From: Butyricicoccus intestinisimiae
GTDB taxonomy: Bacteria; Bacillota; Clostridia; Oscillospirales; Butyricicoccaceae
Assembly: GCF_018918345.1 (NCBI RefSeq)
Contig: NZ_JAHLQI010000001.1
Coordinates: 590,490 to 654,489 of the forward strand
Direction: 5' to 3'
DNA: 64,000 bases
The position numbers and the translations under genes are program-made. Positions within the stretch are counted from its first letter, which is position 1. Each line of letters starts with the position of its first letter. Of the stretch, positions 32,196-40,533 are shown piece after piece. Below the pieces are notes generated by a model that was given only the letters and a program-made list of their open reading frames with translations, searched no databases and was not told where the DNA came from.

Positions 32196-32750
32196 ATGGC
32201 TAAGGACGGTACAAACCGTGGCGGCGCTCGTATCGGCGCTGGAGCCAAGAAAAAGCCCTTAGCTGACAGAATTGCTGAGGGAAATCCGGGCAAACGTGAG
32301 TTGACTGTCATCGACTTTACAGACAGCACTGTCGATTTAGAAGGTCAGCCGATGCCCAAACCATCCAAGATGTTATCTGCAAAGCAAAAGAACGGTAAAA
32401 AGCTAGTTGCTGCAGAAGTTTATAAGAAAACATGGAATTGGCTGCACGAACGTGGCTGCGCTGCTCTTGTCTCTCCGGAGCTTCTGGAGCGCTACGCCAT
32501 GAGTGTTGCTCGTTGGATTCAATGCGAGGAAGCAATCACAGAGTTTGGCTTTCTTGCAAAACATCCGACTACCGGCAATGCTATTCAATCTCCTTATGTG
32601 GCCATGAGCCAGAACTTTATGAGTCAGACCAATCGTCTCTGGATGGAGATCTATCAAATCGTAAAAGAAAATTGTGCCACTGAATATAACGGAGCCACAC
32701 CACAGGATGATGTGATGGAAAGACTCTTGCTGGCACGGAAAGGAAATTGA
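32196..32750 (+). CDS. Terminase small subunit, P27 family
   Basis: A 184-residue P27-type TerS. It has the family's basic Gly/Ala-rich start (NRGGARIGAGAKKKPLADRI), AEGNPGKRELTVIDF, then the helical DNA-binding and oligomerisation core (TWNWLHERGCAALVSPELLERYAMSVARW). It recognises phage DNA for packaging. Unusually, 3.3 kb of other genes separates it from TerL. Confidence 0.93.
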   Translation: MAKDGTNRGGARIGAGAKKKPLADRIAEGNPGKRELTVIDFTDSTVDLEGQPMPKPSKMLSAKQKNGKKLVAAEVYKKTWNWLHERGCAALVSPELLERYAMSVARWIQCEEAITEFGFLAKHPTTGNAIQSPYVAMSQNFMSQTNRLWMEIYQIVKENCATEYNGATPQDDVMERLLLARKGN

Positions 32751-32751
32751 T

Positions 32752-32910
32752 ATGGATTTATCTGAATTTATGAGGTTACTAAAGAAGTATCGCAGGCATT
32801 TAACCTTCCAGCAGTTTAGCACGCTCAAAGGGCAGGCTAAAGCTGGTGACATAGATGCCGCTTTCAAGGGATTAAAAAAGTTATTGCACAGGAGGGCTAC
32901 ATCATGCTGA
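32752..32910 (+). CDS. Small phage protein
   Basis: A 52-residue ORF starting right after the terS stop (MDLSEFMRLLKKYRRHLTFQ, then FSTLKGQAKAGDIDAAFKGL). Basic and helical. Similar short genes follow terS in related prophages. It overlaps the methyltransferase start by 7 bp. Function unknown. Confidence 0.65.
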   Translation: MDLSEFMRLLKKYRRHLTFQQFSTLKGQAKAGDIDAAFKGLKKLLHRRATSC

Positions 32911-34154
32911 TTGAAAAGAAAAATGTCGCAGATCTTCTTCCTGCTGATTACAATCCCCGAAAAGATTTGAAGCCCGGCGATAAAGAATATGAAAAATTAA
33001 AACGCTCCATTGAGCAGTTTGGCTATGTAGAACCAGTCATCTGGAATGCCACCACCTCTCGTGTCGTTGGCGGCCACCAGAGACTAAAGGTCCTCATTGA
33101 TATGGGCATCACGGAAGTAGAATGCGTCATTGTTGAAATGGATGAGGATAAAGAGAAAGCACTGAATGTTGCTCTTAACAAAATCAGTGGTGAATGGGAT
33201 AACGACAAGTTGGCCCTTCTTATCTCTGACCTGCAAGGCGCTGACTTTGACGTCTCCCTCACCGGATTTGAGCCAGAAGAACTTGAAGATCTGTTTCGTG
33301 AAGATACGAAAAAAGGTGTACAGGATGACAATTTTGATGTGGATGCTGAGCTTGTAAAACCGACCTTCTCCAAGACCGGTGACCTGTGGCTCCTTGGTGA
33401 TCATCGTCTTGTCTGTGGTGACTCCACGAAGCCTGAAACCTGCGAACTTCTGATGAACGGAAAGAAGGCAAATCTGGTTGTGACCGACCCTCCGTACAAT
33501 GTCAATTATGAAGGTAGCGCTGGCAAGATTAAGAACGACAATATTGAAAACGATGCCTTCTATCAATTCCTACTTGATGCCTACACTCGCATGTATGAAG
33601 CGATGGCAGATGATGCTTCTATCTACGTTTTCCACGCAGACACCGAAGGGTTCAACTTCCGTAGAGCCTTTGCCGATGCTGGTTTTTATCTCTCTGGCTG
33701 CTGCATCTGGAAAAAGCAGTCCCTTGTCCTTGGACGCAGCCCTTACCAGTGGATGCATGAGCCTTGCCTCTTCGGTTGGAAGAAATCCGGTAAGCATCAA
33801 TGGTATACCGGACGAAAAGAAACGACCATCTGGGAATTTGATAAGCCTAAAAAGAATGGTGATCATCCTACAATGAAGCCTATTCCTCTTCTGGCCTATC
33901 CGATTATGAATTCCAGCATGACTAATTCTCTGGTCCTTGATCCATTTGGTGGTTCCGGCAGTACACTCATCGCATGCGAACAGACCGGTCGTATCTGCTA
34001 CACCATTGAACTGGATGAAAAGTTCTGTGATGTCATCGTCAAACGCTACATCGAACAGGTCGGTTCCTCTGAGAAGGTTTCCGTCATCCGTGATGGATTA
34101 ACCTATTCCTACGATGAAATTACTCCGGAGGCTGAGGATGCCACTCTTTTGTAA
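32904..34154 (+). CDS. ParB-domain DNA methyltransferase
   Basis: A 416-residue fusion. The N-terminal ParB/Srx-like domain (LLPADYNPRKDLKPGD, VVGGHQRLKVL) is followed by an N6/N4 methyltransferase with LVVTDPPYNVNYEG (DPPY, near residue 193) and DPFGGSGSTLIACEQ (SAM motif, near 345). Order DPPY before FxGxG is the beta class. Such enzymes methylate phage DNA and may protect it from host restriction, relevant beside a type I system. AGGAGGGC precedes the ATG. Confidence 0.93.
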   Translation: MLIEKKNVADLLPADYNPRKDLKPGDKEYEKLKRSIEQFGYVEPVIWNATTSRVVGGHQRLKVLIDMGITEVECVIVEMDEDKEKALNVALNKISGEWDNDKLALLISDLQGADFDVSLTGFEPEELEDLFREDTKKGVQDDNFDVDAELVKPTFSKTGDLWLLGDHRLVCGDSTKPETCELLMNGKKANLVVTDPPYNVNYEGSAGKIKNDNIENDAFYQFLLDAYTRMYEAMADDASIYVFHADTEGFNFRRAFADAGFYLSGCCIWKKQSLVLGRSPYQWMHEPCLFGWKKSGKHQWYTGRKETTIWEFDKPKKNGDHPTMKPIPLLAYPIMNSSMTNSLVLDPFGGSGSTLIACEQTGRICYTIELDEKFCDVIVKRYIEQVGSSEKVSVIRDGLTYSYDEITPEAEDATLL

Positions 34155-34212
34155 GTCGGTAATGTACACAATCCAGAAGGCACATATTTGTCGATGTTTT
34201 TCTCCGATATCG

Positions 34213-34255
34213 CTTGCTATTATGTGCCTTTAGAGTGATATATGTACTACCAAAA
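34213..34255 (+). repeat. Promoter-like repeat, copy A
   Basis: CTTGCTATTATGTGCCTTTAG, then AGTGATATATGTACTACCAAAA. About 90% identical to 35223-35266. The order TTGCTA-16-TGATAT could be a promoter. AAGGCACATA (34177-34186) pairs with TATGTGCCTT (34221-34230), so a hairpin or operator overlaps it. It precedes the gene at 34272. Confidence 0.7.
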
Positions 34256-34271
34256 CAAAGGAGGACACCAC

Positions 34272-34958
34272 ATGAAGATCATTTTAAACGAAACCGAAAG
34301 AAAGCCGCTGGCAGCCCTGCTTGGCGAGTACACAAACACAAAACCGCAATACCTGAGAGCTCCTTCCTACGCCTATCAGATTGGGGACCTTCTCCTGACA
34401 CGCGAAGGAAACATTGAGGGTCCGGACACTGTGAGCCAAGCTGAATACGACGAATTGCTTGCTCTCTTGGACGCAAGTGGCTACTGCCCGAAAGAAACAG
34501 ATTTTCATCCGGCTCAGGGACCAGAAGTTGAAGCAACTTCTACAGACGAAACAGGACTTACCATTACCATTCCACTTGAGGATGTTAATGTTGGGAACCT
34601 CACCAACCTTCTGGATGCCAAAGGATTCCTCATCAAGCATGCCCTGCACATTGATGACCTTCGCTTTGAACTGAGTGAAGACAATATTTCCTTCCCTTGG
34701 TTCTCAGCACTTCCTGCACCGGATGAAACCCACGCCTACAGCACACTGATTGCAGCCCTTTGTAAAATGAGCAAGGATCAGAAACGAATCAGCGCCACAG
34801 AAAAACCGGTAGACAACGAACGCTACGCTTTCCGTTGCTTTCTCCTTCGCCTCGGCTTCATCGGGGACGAGTACAAAACGGACCGCAAAATCCTGATGAG
34901 ATATCTTCCGGGTAACAGCGCATTCAAAGGAGGTGAAGGCCATGCAATTTCCAAGTAA
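34272..34958 (+). CDS. Conserved phage protein ('virulence-related' in databases)
   Basis: A 228-residue protein of a family common in Firmicutes prophages and often labelled virulence protein without evidence. Visible blocks are MKIILNETERKPLAALLGEY, TITIPLEDVNVGNLTNLL, and a conserved C-terminal SALIAALCKM-like helix, ISATEKPVDNERYAFRCFL and RKILMRYLPGNSAFKGG. No catalytic motif. ATG after GGAGGACACC. It overlaps the next gene by 17 bp. Confidence 0.75.
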   Translation: MKIILNETERKPLAALLGEYTNTKPQYLRAPSYAYQIGDLLLTREGNIEGPDTVSQAEYDELLALLDASGYCPKETDFHPAQGPEVEATSTDETGLTITIPLEDVNVGNLTNLLDAKGFLIKHALHIDDLRFELSEDNISFPWFSALPAPDETHAYSTLIAALCKMSKDQKRISATEKPVDNERYAFRCFLLRLGFIGDEYKTDRKILMRYLPGNSAFKGGEGHAISK

Positions 34959-35172
34959 GGAACAGGTGGCCCGCCAGCGCCGCCTTTATCCAGCTGGCAC
35001 TCGTATAGAGTTAGTCCAGATGGACGACGCACAGGCCCCTCCAGTGGGCACACGTGGCACCGTCATCGGTGTAGACGATACCGGAAGCATCATGGTGGAT
35101 TGGGACAACGGATCTGGACTCAACATAATCTACGGTGTAGATCGCTGCCGGAAGGTTCCGACCAACGACTAA
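34942..35172 (+). CDS. DUF4314 protein
   Basis: A 76-residue DUF4314 protein: VARQRRLYPAGTRIELVQMDD, PVGTRGTVIGVDDTGSIMVDWDNGSGL. A small SH3-like beta barrel is likely. AAAGGAGGTGAAGGCC selects the ATG at 34942. Often found with the previous gene in prophages and conjugative elements; function unknown. Confidence 0.85.
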   Translation: MQFPSKEQVARQRRLYPAGTRIELVQMDDAQAPPVGTRGTVIGVDDTGSIMVDWDNGSGLNIIYGVDRCRKVPTND

Positions 35173-35222
35173 AATACACAGTTTTCTCCACGAATATTTG
35201 TGTACTATATGGCTCGAATTGA

Positions 35223-35266
35223 CTTGCTATTATGTGCTTTTAGAGCGATATATAGTACTACCAAAA
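35223..35266 (+). repeat. Promoter-like repeat, copy B
   Basis: CTTGCTATTATGTGCTTTTAG, then AGCGATATATAGTACTACCAAAA. Matches copy A and stands the same distance (about 30 bp) upstream of a gene start. Confidence 0.7.
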
Positions 35267-35296
35267 GAAAATACACATTTTTAGGAGGAACCTACC

Positions 35297-35665
35297 ATGA
35301 AAGAAATCAGAACATTTGAAGCAGCCATTAAGCAGAATGCAAAGAGTCTTGAGGAACTCGGAATCAACGCAACCTTATTCTGGGCATACAGGACCAGCAA
35401 GGAAACCGGAAACGAGCTCATCGACTTCAATGAGGTCATTTGGGATTACGACATTGAAGAAATTGCTCAGACCTTAAGAGCCAACGGCATCACCGAATTT
35501 ACCATCAGCTCCACCTTTTCAAGCCTCATCGAAACCCTTGCAGCTTTCGAGAAGCAAGACATCAGCATGACGGGCCTTACCACAGTAAAAGCTCGCTACA
35601 CCGATTGGAAGACTGGCGAGCATGCCCTCATCCCTGCAATCAAAATGACGGTAAAGGAGGCATAA
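35297..35665 (+). CDS. Accessory phage protein, unknown function
   Basis: A 122-residue protein (EIRTFEAAIKQNAKSLEELG, IWDYDIEEIAQTLRANGITEFTISS, KARYTDWKTGEHALIPAI). No domain I can name. Four bases from the following gene, and preceded by promoter-like repeat B and TAGGAGGAACC, so it begins a small accessory unit inside the packaging region. Confidence 0.7.
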   Translation: MKEIRTFEAAIKQNAKSLEELGINATLFWAYRTSKETGNELIDFNEVIWDYDIEEIAQTLRANGITEFTISSTFSSLIETLAAFEKQDISMTGLTTVKARYTDWKTGEHALIPAIKMTVKEA

Positions 35666-35668
35666 ACC

Positions 35669-35911
35669 ATGTGGAAAGAAGGAACGATCGGAATTCCAAA
35701 GAAAGACGGCGGATACAAAAGCGTAAAATACTGGGTCAAGCATTTTGATGAGCCAAACGAAGATTACGGTATCAACGGAGGTAAGATTTCAAAACTCAGC
35801 CTGAAGATGGATGGTAATTGGATTGCCAACTACGACAGAGGCTGGGACATCGAACCAACCTGCGAAGAAGCAAATCTTGCGCTTAGCATCCTGCTGAACG
35901 AATTAAATTGA
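35669..35911 (+). CDS. Accessory phage protein, unknown function
   Basis: An 80-residue protein (GTIGIPKKDGGYKSVKYWVKHF, GGKISKLSLKMDGNWIANYDRGWDIEP). Pattern recalls small conserved proteins of Firmicutes prophages and conjugative elements. Coupled to the previous gene; terminator-like hairpin follows. Confidence 0.7.
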   Translation: MWKEGTIGIPKKDGGYKSVKYWVKHFDEPNEDYGINGGKISKLSLKMDGNWIANYDRGWDIEPTCEEANLALSILLNELN

Positions 35912-35971
35912 ACCACCTAAAAAAAATATCAGGCAGGACGGTCCCGGATGGGGCTGTTCCTCGTTATAGAC

Positions 35972-35998
35972 GTCGCCACCTGGTGACTATTTTTATTT
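35972..35998 (+). terminator. Hairpin with T-rich tail
   Basis: GTCGCCA-CC-TGGTGAC (35972-35987) followed by TATTTTTATTT, before the terL ribosome binding site. Confidence 0.65.
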
Positions 35999-36020
35999 CT
36001 GCGAAAGGAGGCGCATACAT

Positions 36021-37622
36021 TTGCGTAAACTTGAAAACTACACACCGACACGCTTTATGACTGCGGACTCCAGCTACAATAAACAGATGGCGGATTACGC
36101 AGTCAATTTTATTGAATGTCTCTGCCACACCAAAGGCACATGGGCCGGTAAGCCATTTGAGCTCATCGACTGGCAGGAACAGATTATAAGAGATATCTTT
36201 GGCACTTTGAAACCGAACGGCTATCGACAGTTTAACACTGCCTATGTGGAAATTCCTAAGAAAATGGGTAAGTCAGAGCTTGCTGCTGCCGTTGCCCTAC
36301 TCCTTACCTGCGGTGATGGCGAAGAACGTGCTGAGGTGTATGGCTGTGCAGCTGACCGCCAGCAGGCAACCATTGTATTTGATGTGGCTGCCGATATGGT
36401 GCGTATGTGTCCTGCACTGAATCGGCGAGTAAAAATTCTTGCTTCCCAGAAGCGTATCGTCTACCAACCGACTAATAGCTTCTATCAGGTACTGTCCGCT
36501 GAGGCTTACTCAAAGCATGGTTTCAACATTCATGGCGTCGTATTCGATGAGCTACATACTCAGCCCAACAGAAAGCTCTTTGATGTTATGACTAAGGGCT
36601 CCGGAGACGCCAGGATGCAGCCGCTTTACTTCCTTATCACAACCGCCGGAACAGATACCAACAGCATTTGCTATGAAACGCACCAGAAGGCCAAGGACAT
36701 CTTGGAAGGAAGGAAAATAGATCCAACCTTTTATCCTGTCATCTATGGTGCTGATGAAACCGATGACTGGACAGATCCGGAGGTCTGGAAGAAAGCAAAT
36801 CCTTCTCTTGGTATCACGGTCGGCATTGATAAAGTTGAGGCTGCCTGTGAATCTGCAAAACAGAATCCCGGCGAGGAGAATTCCTTCAGACAGCTAAGAC
36901 TTAACCAGTGGGTCAAGCAGGCAGTTCGTTGGATGCCAATGGAAAAATGGGATGCCTGCTCGTTCAAGGTTGATGAAGAATCCTTAGATGGTCGCGTCTG
37001 TTACGGTGGTCTGGATCTTTCCTCCACCACAGATATTACAGCATTCGTGCTGGTATTTCCTCCGCTGGATGAGGATGACAAGTTCTGTATCTTACCATAT
37101 TTCTGGATACCGGAAGATACGCTTGATCTTCGAGTAAGGCGAGACCATGTTCCTTACGACGTCTGGGAACGTCAAGGCTTTCTGAAGACAACCGAAGGAA
37201 ATGTTGTTCATTACGGCTACATCGAGAAATTCATCGAGCACCTTGGAGAACGATTCAACATTAGAGAAATTGCCTTTGACCGCTGGGGAGCTGTTCAGAT
37301 GGTACAGAACCTTGAAGGTATGGGCTTTACTGTTGTTCCATTTGGTCAGGGATTTAAGGATATGTCTCCACCAACAAAAGAACTCATGAAGCTGACGCTG
37401 GAGCAAAAACTGGCTCACGGTGGTCATCCGGTGCTTCGATGGATGATGGATAACATTTATATCCGCACTGATCCGGCAGGAAATATAAAGGCAGACAAAG
37501 AAAAATCCACAGAGAAAATCGACGGAGCTGTTGCCACCATCATGGGGCTTGACCGTGCGATCCGCTGTGGAAACAATACCGGTGCTTCTGTCTACGATGA
37601 AAGAGGCATTTTATTCATATAA
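36021..37622 (+). CDS. Terminase large subunit
   Basis: A 533-residue TerL. The N-terminal ATPase has Walker A VEIPKKMGKSELAAA (near residue 80) and Walker B GVVFDELHTQ (near 174). The C-terminal RNase H-like nuclease begins CYGGLDLSSTTDITAF (first Asp near 334), with later acidic residues in IAFDRWGA and EKIDGAVA. It cuts concatemers and drives DNA into the capsid. The start is TTG at 36021, chosen by GAAAGGAGGCGC. The gene is separated from terS by methyltransferase and accessory genes. Confidence 0.95.
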   Translation: MRKLENYTPTRFMTADSSYNKQMADYAVNFIECLCHTKGTWAGKPFELIDWQEQIIRDIFGTLKPNGYRQFNTAYVEIPKKMGKSELAAAVALLLTCGDGEERAEVYGCAADRQQATIVFDVAADMVRMCPALNRRVKILASQKRIVYQPTNSFYQVLSAEAYSKHGFNIHGVVFDELHTQPNRKLFDVMTKGSGDARMQPLYFLITTAGTDTNSICYETHQKAKDILEGRKIDPTFYPVIYGADETDDWTDPEVWKKANPSLGITVGIDKVEAACESAKQNPGEENSFRQLRLNQWVKQAVRWMPMEKWDACSFKVDEESLDGRVCYGGLDLSSTTDITAFVLVFPPLDEDDKFCILPYFWIPEDTLDLRVRRDHVPYDVWERQGFLKTTEGNVVHYGYIEKFIEHLGERFNIREIAFDRWGAVQMVQNLEGMGFTVVPFGQGFKDMSPPTKELMKLTLEQKLAHGGHPVLRWMMDNIYIRTDPAGNIKADKEKSTEKIDGAVATIMGLDRAIRCGNNTGASVYDERGILFI

Positions 37623-37657
37623 AAATGGAGCCCTTGTTTTCACACAAAAACTCCATT
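37620..37657 (-). terminator. Terminator of the toxin-antitoxin operon
   Basis: On the minus strand AATGGAG...CTCCATT closes a stem and is followed by TTTTT. It lies just past the toxin stop and also close to the terL stop. Confidence 0.7.
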
Positions 37658-37662
37658 CCTAG

Positions 37663-37992
37663 TTACTTATTTGAATTTATAATTCCTTCGATGTCACGAC
37701 CACCGTAAAATATTCGTGCTACTGTAACTGCCCTTTCCTCGTCATCAACCAGATAATACACGATAAAGTTGTCAACCGGAAGCTGATGCATTTTCATCGA
37801 ATGCCAAGGCTCCCAATCAACTAACGCATAACGAGCTGGCATGAAATCCAATGAACGAACCTCTTTTCGGATGCGGCCCAGCTGAGCGGTAGCAGTTTCT
37901 GGAACAAGGAGTTCATTCGCAATGTACGAATAGATCTCACGTAAGTCGTCAAGCGCATCTACAGAATAGCCGACTTTATAGCTATCTGTCAT
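37663..37992 (-). CDS. RelE/ParE-type toxin
   Basis: A 109-residue toxin of the RelE/ParE fold (YSVDALDDLREIYSYIANEL, RIRKEVRSLDFMPARYALV, DNFIVYYLVDDEERAVTVARIFYGGRD). Members cut mRNA on the ribosome or poison gyrase; the sequence does not decide which. It overlaps the antitoxin by 4 bp. Reads against the phage genes. Confidence 0.9.
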   Translation of the reverse strand: MTDSYKVGYSVDALDDLREIYSYIANELLVPETATAQLGRIRKEVRSLDFMPARYALVDWEPWHSMKMHQLPVDNFIVYYLVDDEERAVTVARIFYGGRDIEGIINSNK

Positions 37993-38294
37993 ATGCCAAA
38001 CTCCTTTGCAAGTGCCGCATCGACTTCATCTGCAGAATATACCTTTCCTGCTTTGATGGAATCAACACCCTTCTGAAGTTCTGCATCAAGCTGTTCTCTG
38101 GTCATTGCACCAACAGCTAATGGCTTAGAAGAAGGAAGTTTCAGTTCAAATGGCATACCCTTCTTCAGTACGATCTGGCTATAAAGCATCTGAATTGCAC
38201 TGGATGGAGAAATGCCAAGCTGAGAAAGAATGCTCTCAGCATTATCCTTGAGATTGGTATCTATTCTTGCATAAACAGCGGATGTATTTGCCAT
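37989..38294 (-). CDS. RelB/DinJ-type antitoxin
   Basis: A 101-residue antitoxin. The ribbon-helix-helix N-terminus (SAVYARIDTNLKDNAESILSQLGISPSSAIQMLYSQIV) and the toxin-binding C-terminus (EVDAALAKEFGI) are typical of RelB/DinJ. ATG at 38294 after GGAGGCG. Autoregulation is likely through the palindrome in its promoter. Confidence 0.9.
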   Translation of the reverse strand: MANTSAVYARIDTNLKDNAESILSQLGISPSSAIQMLYSQIVLKKGMPFELKLPSSKPLAVGAMTREQLDAELQKGVDSIKAGKVYSADEVDAALAKEFGI

Positions 38295-38315
38295 AGTATC
38301 GCCTCCTTTTTCTTT

Positions 38316-38347
38316 ATTATATTCGCTTTTGCTTGCGATTGCAAGCA
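38316..38347 (-). promoter_or_regulatory. Promoter and operator of the toxin-antitoxin operon
   Basis: Minus strand TTGCAA (38339-38344), 17 bp, TATAAT (38316-38321). The perfect dyad TGCTTGC-GATT-GCAAGCA (38330-38347) overlaps the -35 box and spacer, as expected for autorepression by the antitoxin complex. Confidence 0.75.
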
Positions 38348-38414
38348 TTTGCATAGATTATTTTATGACAAAACTTTGAATTTTATACGCCCTTTACGGC
38401 AGAAAGGAATATTT

Positions 38415-39890
38415 ATGGGATTCTTATCAGGACTGTTTCACTCAAGAGACAAGCCCACCAACAGCACCAATGGTAGTGCCTACCGCTTTCTCTTTGGTGT
38501 AAGCAACTCCGGCAAAGCCGTCAATGAACGAAGTGCCATGCAGATGACTGCAGTCTATGCTTGCGTCAGAATTCTTTCGGAGTCCATCGCTGGGCTTCCG
38601 GTTCATGTCTATAAATACACAGACTCTGGCAGCAAAGAAAAAGCCATCAAACATCCACTATACCGATTGATACATGATGAGCCAAATCCGGAAATGACAT
38701 CCTTTGTCTTCCGGGAAACTTTGATGACGCATCTGCTTCTTTATGGAAATGCCTATGCGCAAATTATCCGAAATGGCAAAGGCGAAGTCATCGCACTCTA
38801 TCCGCTAATGGCCAATCGAATGAGTGTGGATCGTGACGATAAAGGGCGTCTTTACTACCAATATCAAATGCAAGATTCCGATGCACCAACTATGAAAAAC
38901 GGAACAGTCATCCTAAAGCCATCGGATGTACTCCACATTCCAGGCCTTGGCTTTGACGGTCTGGTCGGTTACTCTCCTATTGCTATGGCTAAAAACGCTA
39001 TCGGTCTTGCAATTGCGACCGAGGAATATGGTGCTAAGTTCTTTGCAAATGGTGCTACTCCAGGAGGCATACTGGAATATCCCGGCACCGTAAAAAATCC
39101 TGAAGCTGTCAGAGAAAGCTGGACCAAAGGCTTCTCTGGAAACAACTCTCATAAGGTAGCTGTTTTGGAAGAAGGCATGAAATACACGCCTATCTCCATT
39201 TCACCAAATGAAGCACAATTTCTGGAAACAAGAAAATTTCAGATTGATGAAATAGCTCGAATCTTCAGGGTGCCACCTCATATGGTCGGTGATCTGGAAA
39301 AGTCGAGCTTTTCTAATATTGAGCAGCAATCTCTCGAATTTGTGAAGTACACCTTGGAGCCTTGGATTGTCCGTTGGGAGCAGTCCATTAACCGAGCCCT
39401 TCTATCTGAATCAGAGAAGACTGCTTATTTTGTAAAGTTCAATGTCGACGGTCTCTTGCGAGGTGATTATCAGAGCCGAATGAACGGTTACGCCACTGCA
39501 AGACAGAATGGCTGGATGTCTGCAAACGATATCCGTGAACTTGAAAACCTAGACCTCATCCCACCGGAACTTGGTGGTGACTTATATCTCATCAACGGAA
39601 ACATGACCAAACTGGAGGATGCAGGAATATTCGCAGCGAGCGACACAGGGGACCCCGAAGAGTTGAATAACTCTTTGGGGAGAGGACGAGCAGCGAAACA
39701 AATGAGCTTTTCGCACTCGTGCGGAAACGAATGCTGTGTAGCTTGTGAGGACGACAGAAAGGAGGACGAGAACGATGAAGAAGTTCTGGAAGTGGAAGAA
39801 TCAGACGGTGACCAATCAGGAGACGCAGGAACAGACACTGGAGAGGACACTGTTTCTAAACGGCACCATCGCAGAGGAAAGCTGGTTTGA
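38415..39890 (+). CDS. Portal protein, HK97 family
   Basis: A 491-residue portal protein: AVNERSAMQMTAVYACVRILSES, LYGNAYAQIIRNGKGEV, AKFFANGATPGGILEYPG, FRVPPHMVGDLEKSSFSNIE. It forms the dodecameric DNA gate. The C-terminal ~45 residues are highly acidic and carry a small Cys cluster (CGNECCVAC), and their coding region overlaps the protease gene in another frame by 116 bp. ATG at 38415 after AAAGGAATA. Confidence 0.93.
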   Translation: MGFLSGLFHSRDKPTNSTNGSAYRFLFGVSNSGKAVNERSAMQMTAVYACVRILSESIAGLPVHVYKYTDSGSKEKAIKHPLYRLIHDEPNPEMTSFVFRETLMTHLLLYGNAYAQIIRNGKGEVIALYPLMANRMSVDRDDKGRLYYQYQMQDSDAPTMKNGTVILKPSDVLHIPGLGFDGLVGYSPIAMAKNAIGLAIATEEYGAKFFANGATPGGILEYPGTVKNPEAVRESWTKGFSGNNSHKVAVLEEGMKYTPISISPNEAQFLETRKFQIDEIARIFRVPPHMVGDLEKSSFSNIEQQSLEFVKYTLEPWIVRWEQSINRALLSESEKTAYFVKFNVDGLLRGDYQSRMNGYATARQNGWMSANDIRELENLDLIPPELGGDLYLINGNMTKLEDAGIFAASDTGDPEELNNSLGRGRAAKQMSFSHSCGNECCVACEDDRKEDENDEEVLEVEESDGDQSGDAGTDTGEDTVSKRHHRRGKLV

Positions 39891-40518
39891 TGACGATATC
39901 ACACCTAAGCTCTTTCGAGATGAGCTGTTTGCAGGAAACGGAGACATCACCATTTGGATTAACTCTCCGGGAGGCGACTGCGTGGCTGCAGCTCAGATTT
40001 ACAACATGATGATGGAATATCCCGGCAATGTCACTGTGAAGATTGATGGCATCGCAGCCTCTGCTGCATCTGTCATCGCTATGGCTGGTACAAGAGTGCT
40101 GGTATCACCAGTTTCCATGCTCATGATTCATAATCCAATGACTGCAGCTATGGGAGATACATCTGAAATGCAAAAGGCTATTGCCATGTTGGATGAAGTC
40201 AAGGAATCCATCATCAACGCCTACGAAATCAAAACGGGCATGAGCCGTGCCAAGCTCTCTCATCTTATGGATGCCGAAACCTGGATGGATGCACACACAG
40301 CTATCGATATGGGTTTTGCCGACGAAATCCTGGCAAGGCCTGCAGAAACACCTGTAGAAAATAATGCGACTGGCCCGATGCTCTTCTCTCGTGCAGCGGT
40401 GACCAATTCTCTTATGGATAAGCTGGCTGCAAAGTGCCGCATTAAGAAGCCTGAAACACCGGAACGCTCTGTGGATTCTCTCATGGAGCGTCTTGACCTA
40501 ATCAAACAATACATTTAA
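39775..40518 (+). CDS. ClpP-like prohead protease
   Basis: A 247-residue Clp-protease-fold head maturation enzyme. WINSPGGDCVAAAQIYNMM, the nucleophile Ser96 in GIAASAASVIAMAG and His119 in MLMIHNPM are in ClpP order. It processes the capsid protein N-terminus during head assembly. Start after GAAAGGAGGACGAGAACG, inside the portal gene's 3' end. Confidence 0.93.
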   Translation: MKKFWKWKNQTVTNQETQEQTLERTLFLNGTIAEESWFDDDITPKLFRDELFAGNGDITIWINSPGGDCVAAAQIYNMMMEYPGNVTVKIDGIAASAASVIAMAGTRVLVSPVSMLMIHNPMTAAMGDTSEMQKAIAMLDEVKESIINAYEIKTGMSRAKLSHLMDAETWMDAHTAIDMGFADEILARPAETPVENNATGPMLFSRAAVTNSLMDKLAAKCRIKKPETPERSVDSLMERLDLIKQYI

Positions 40519-40533
40519 TGGAGGTATTCAACT

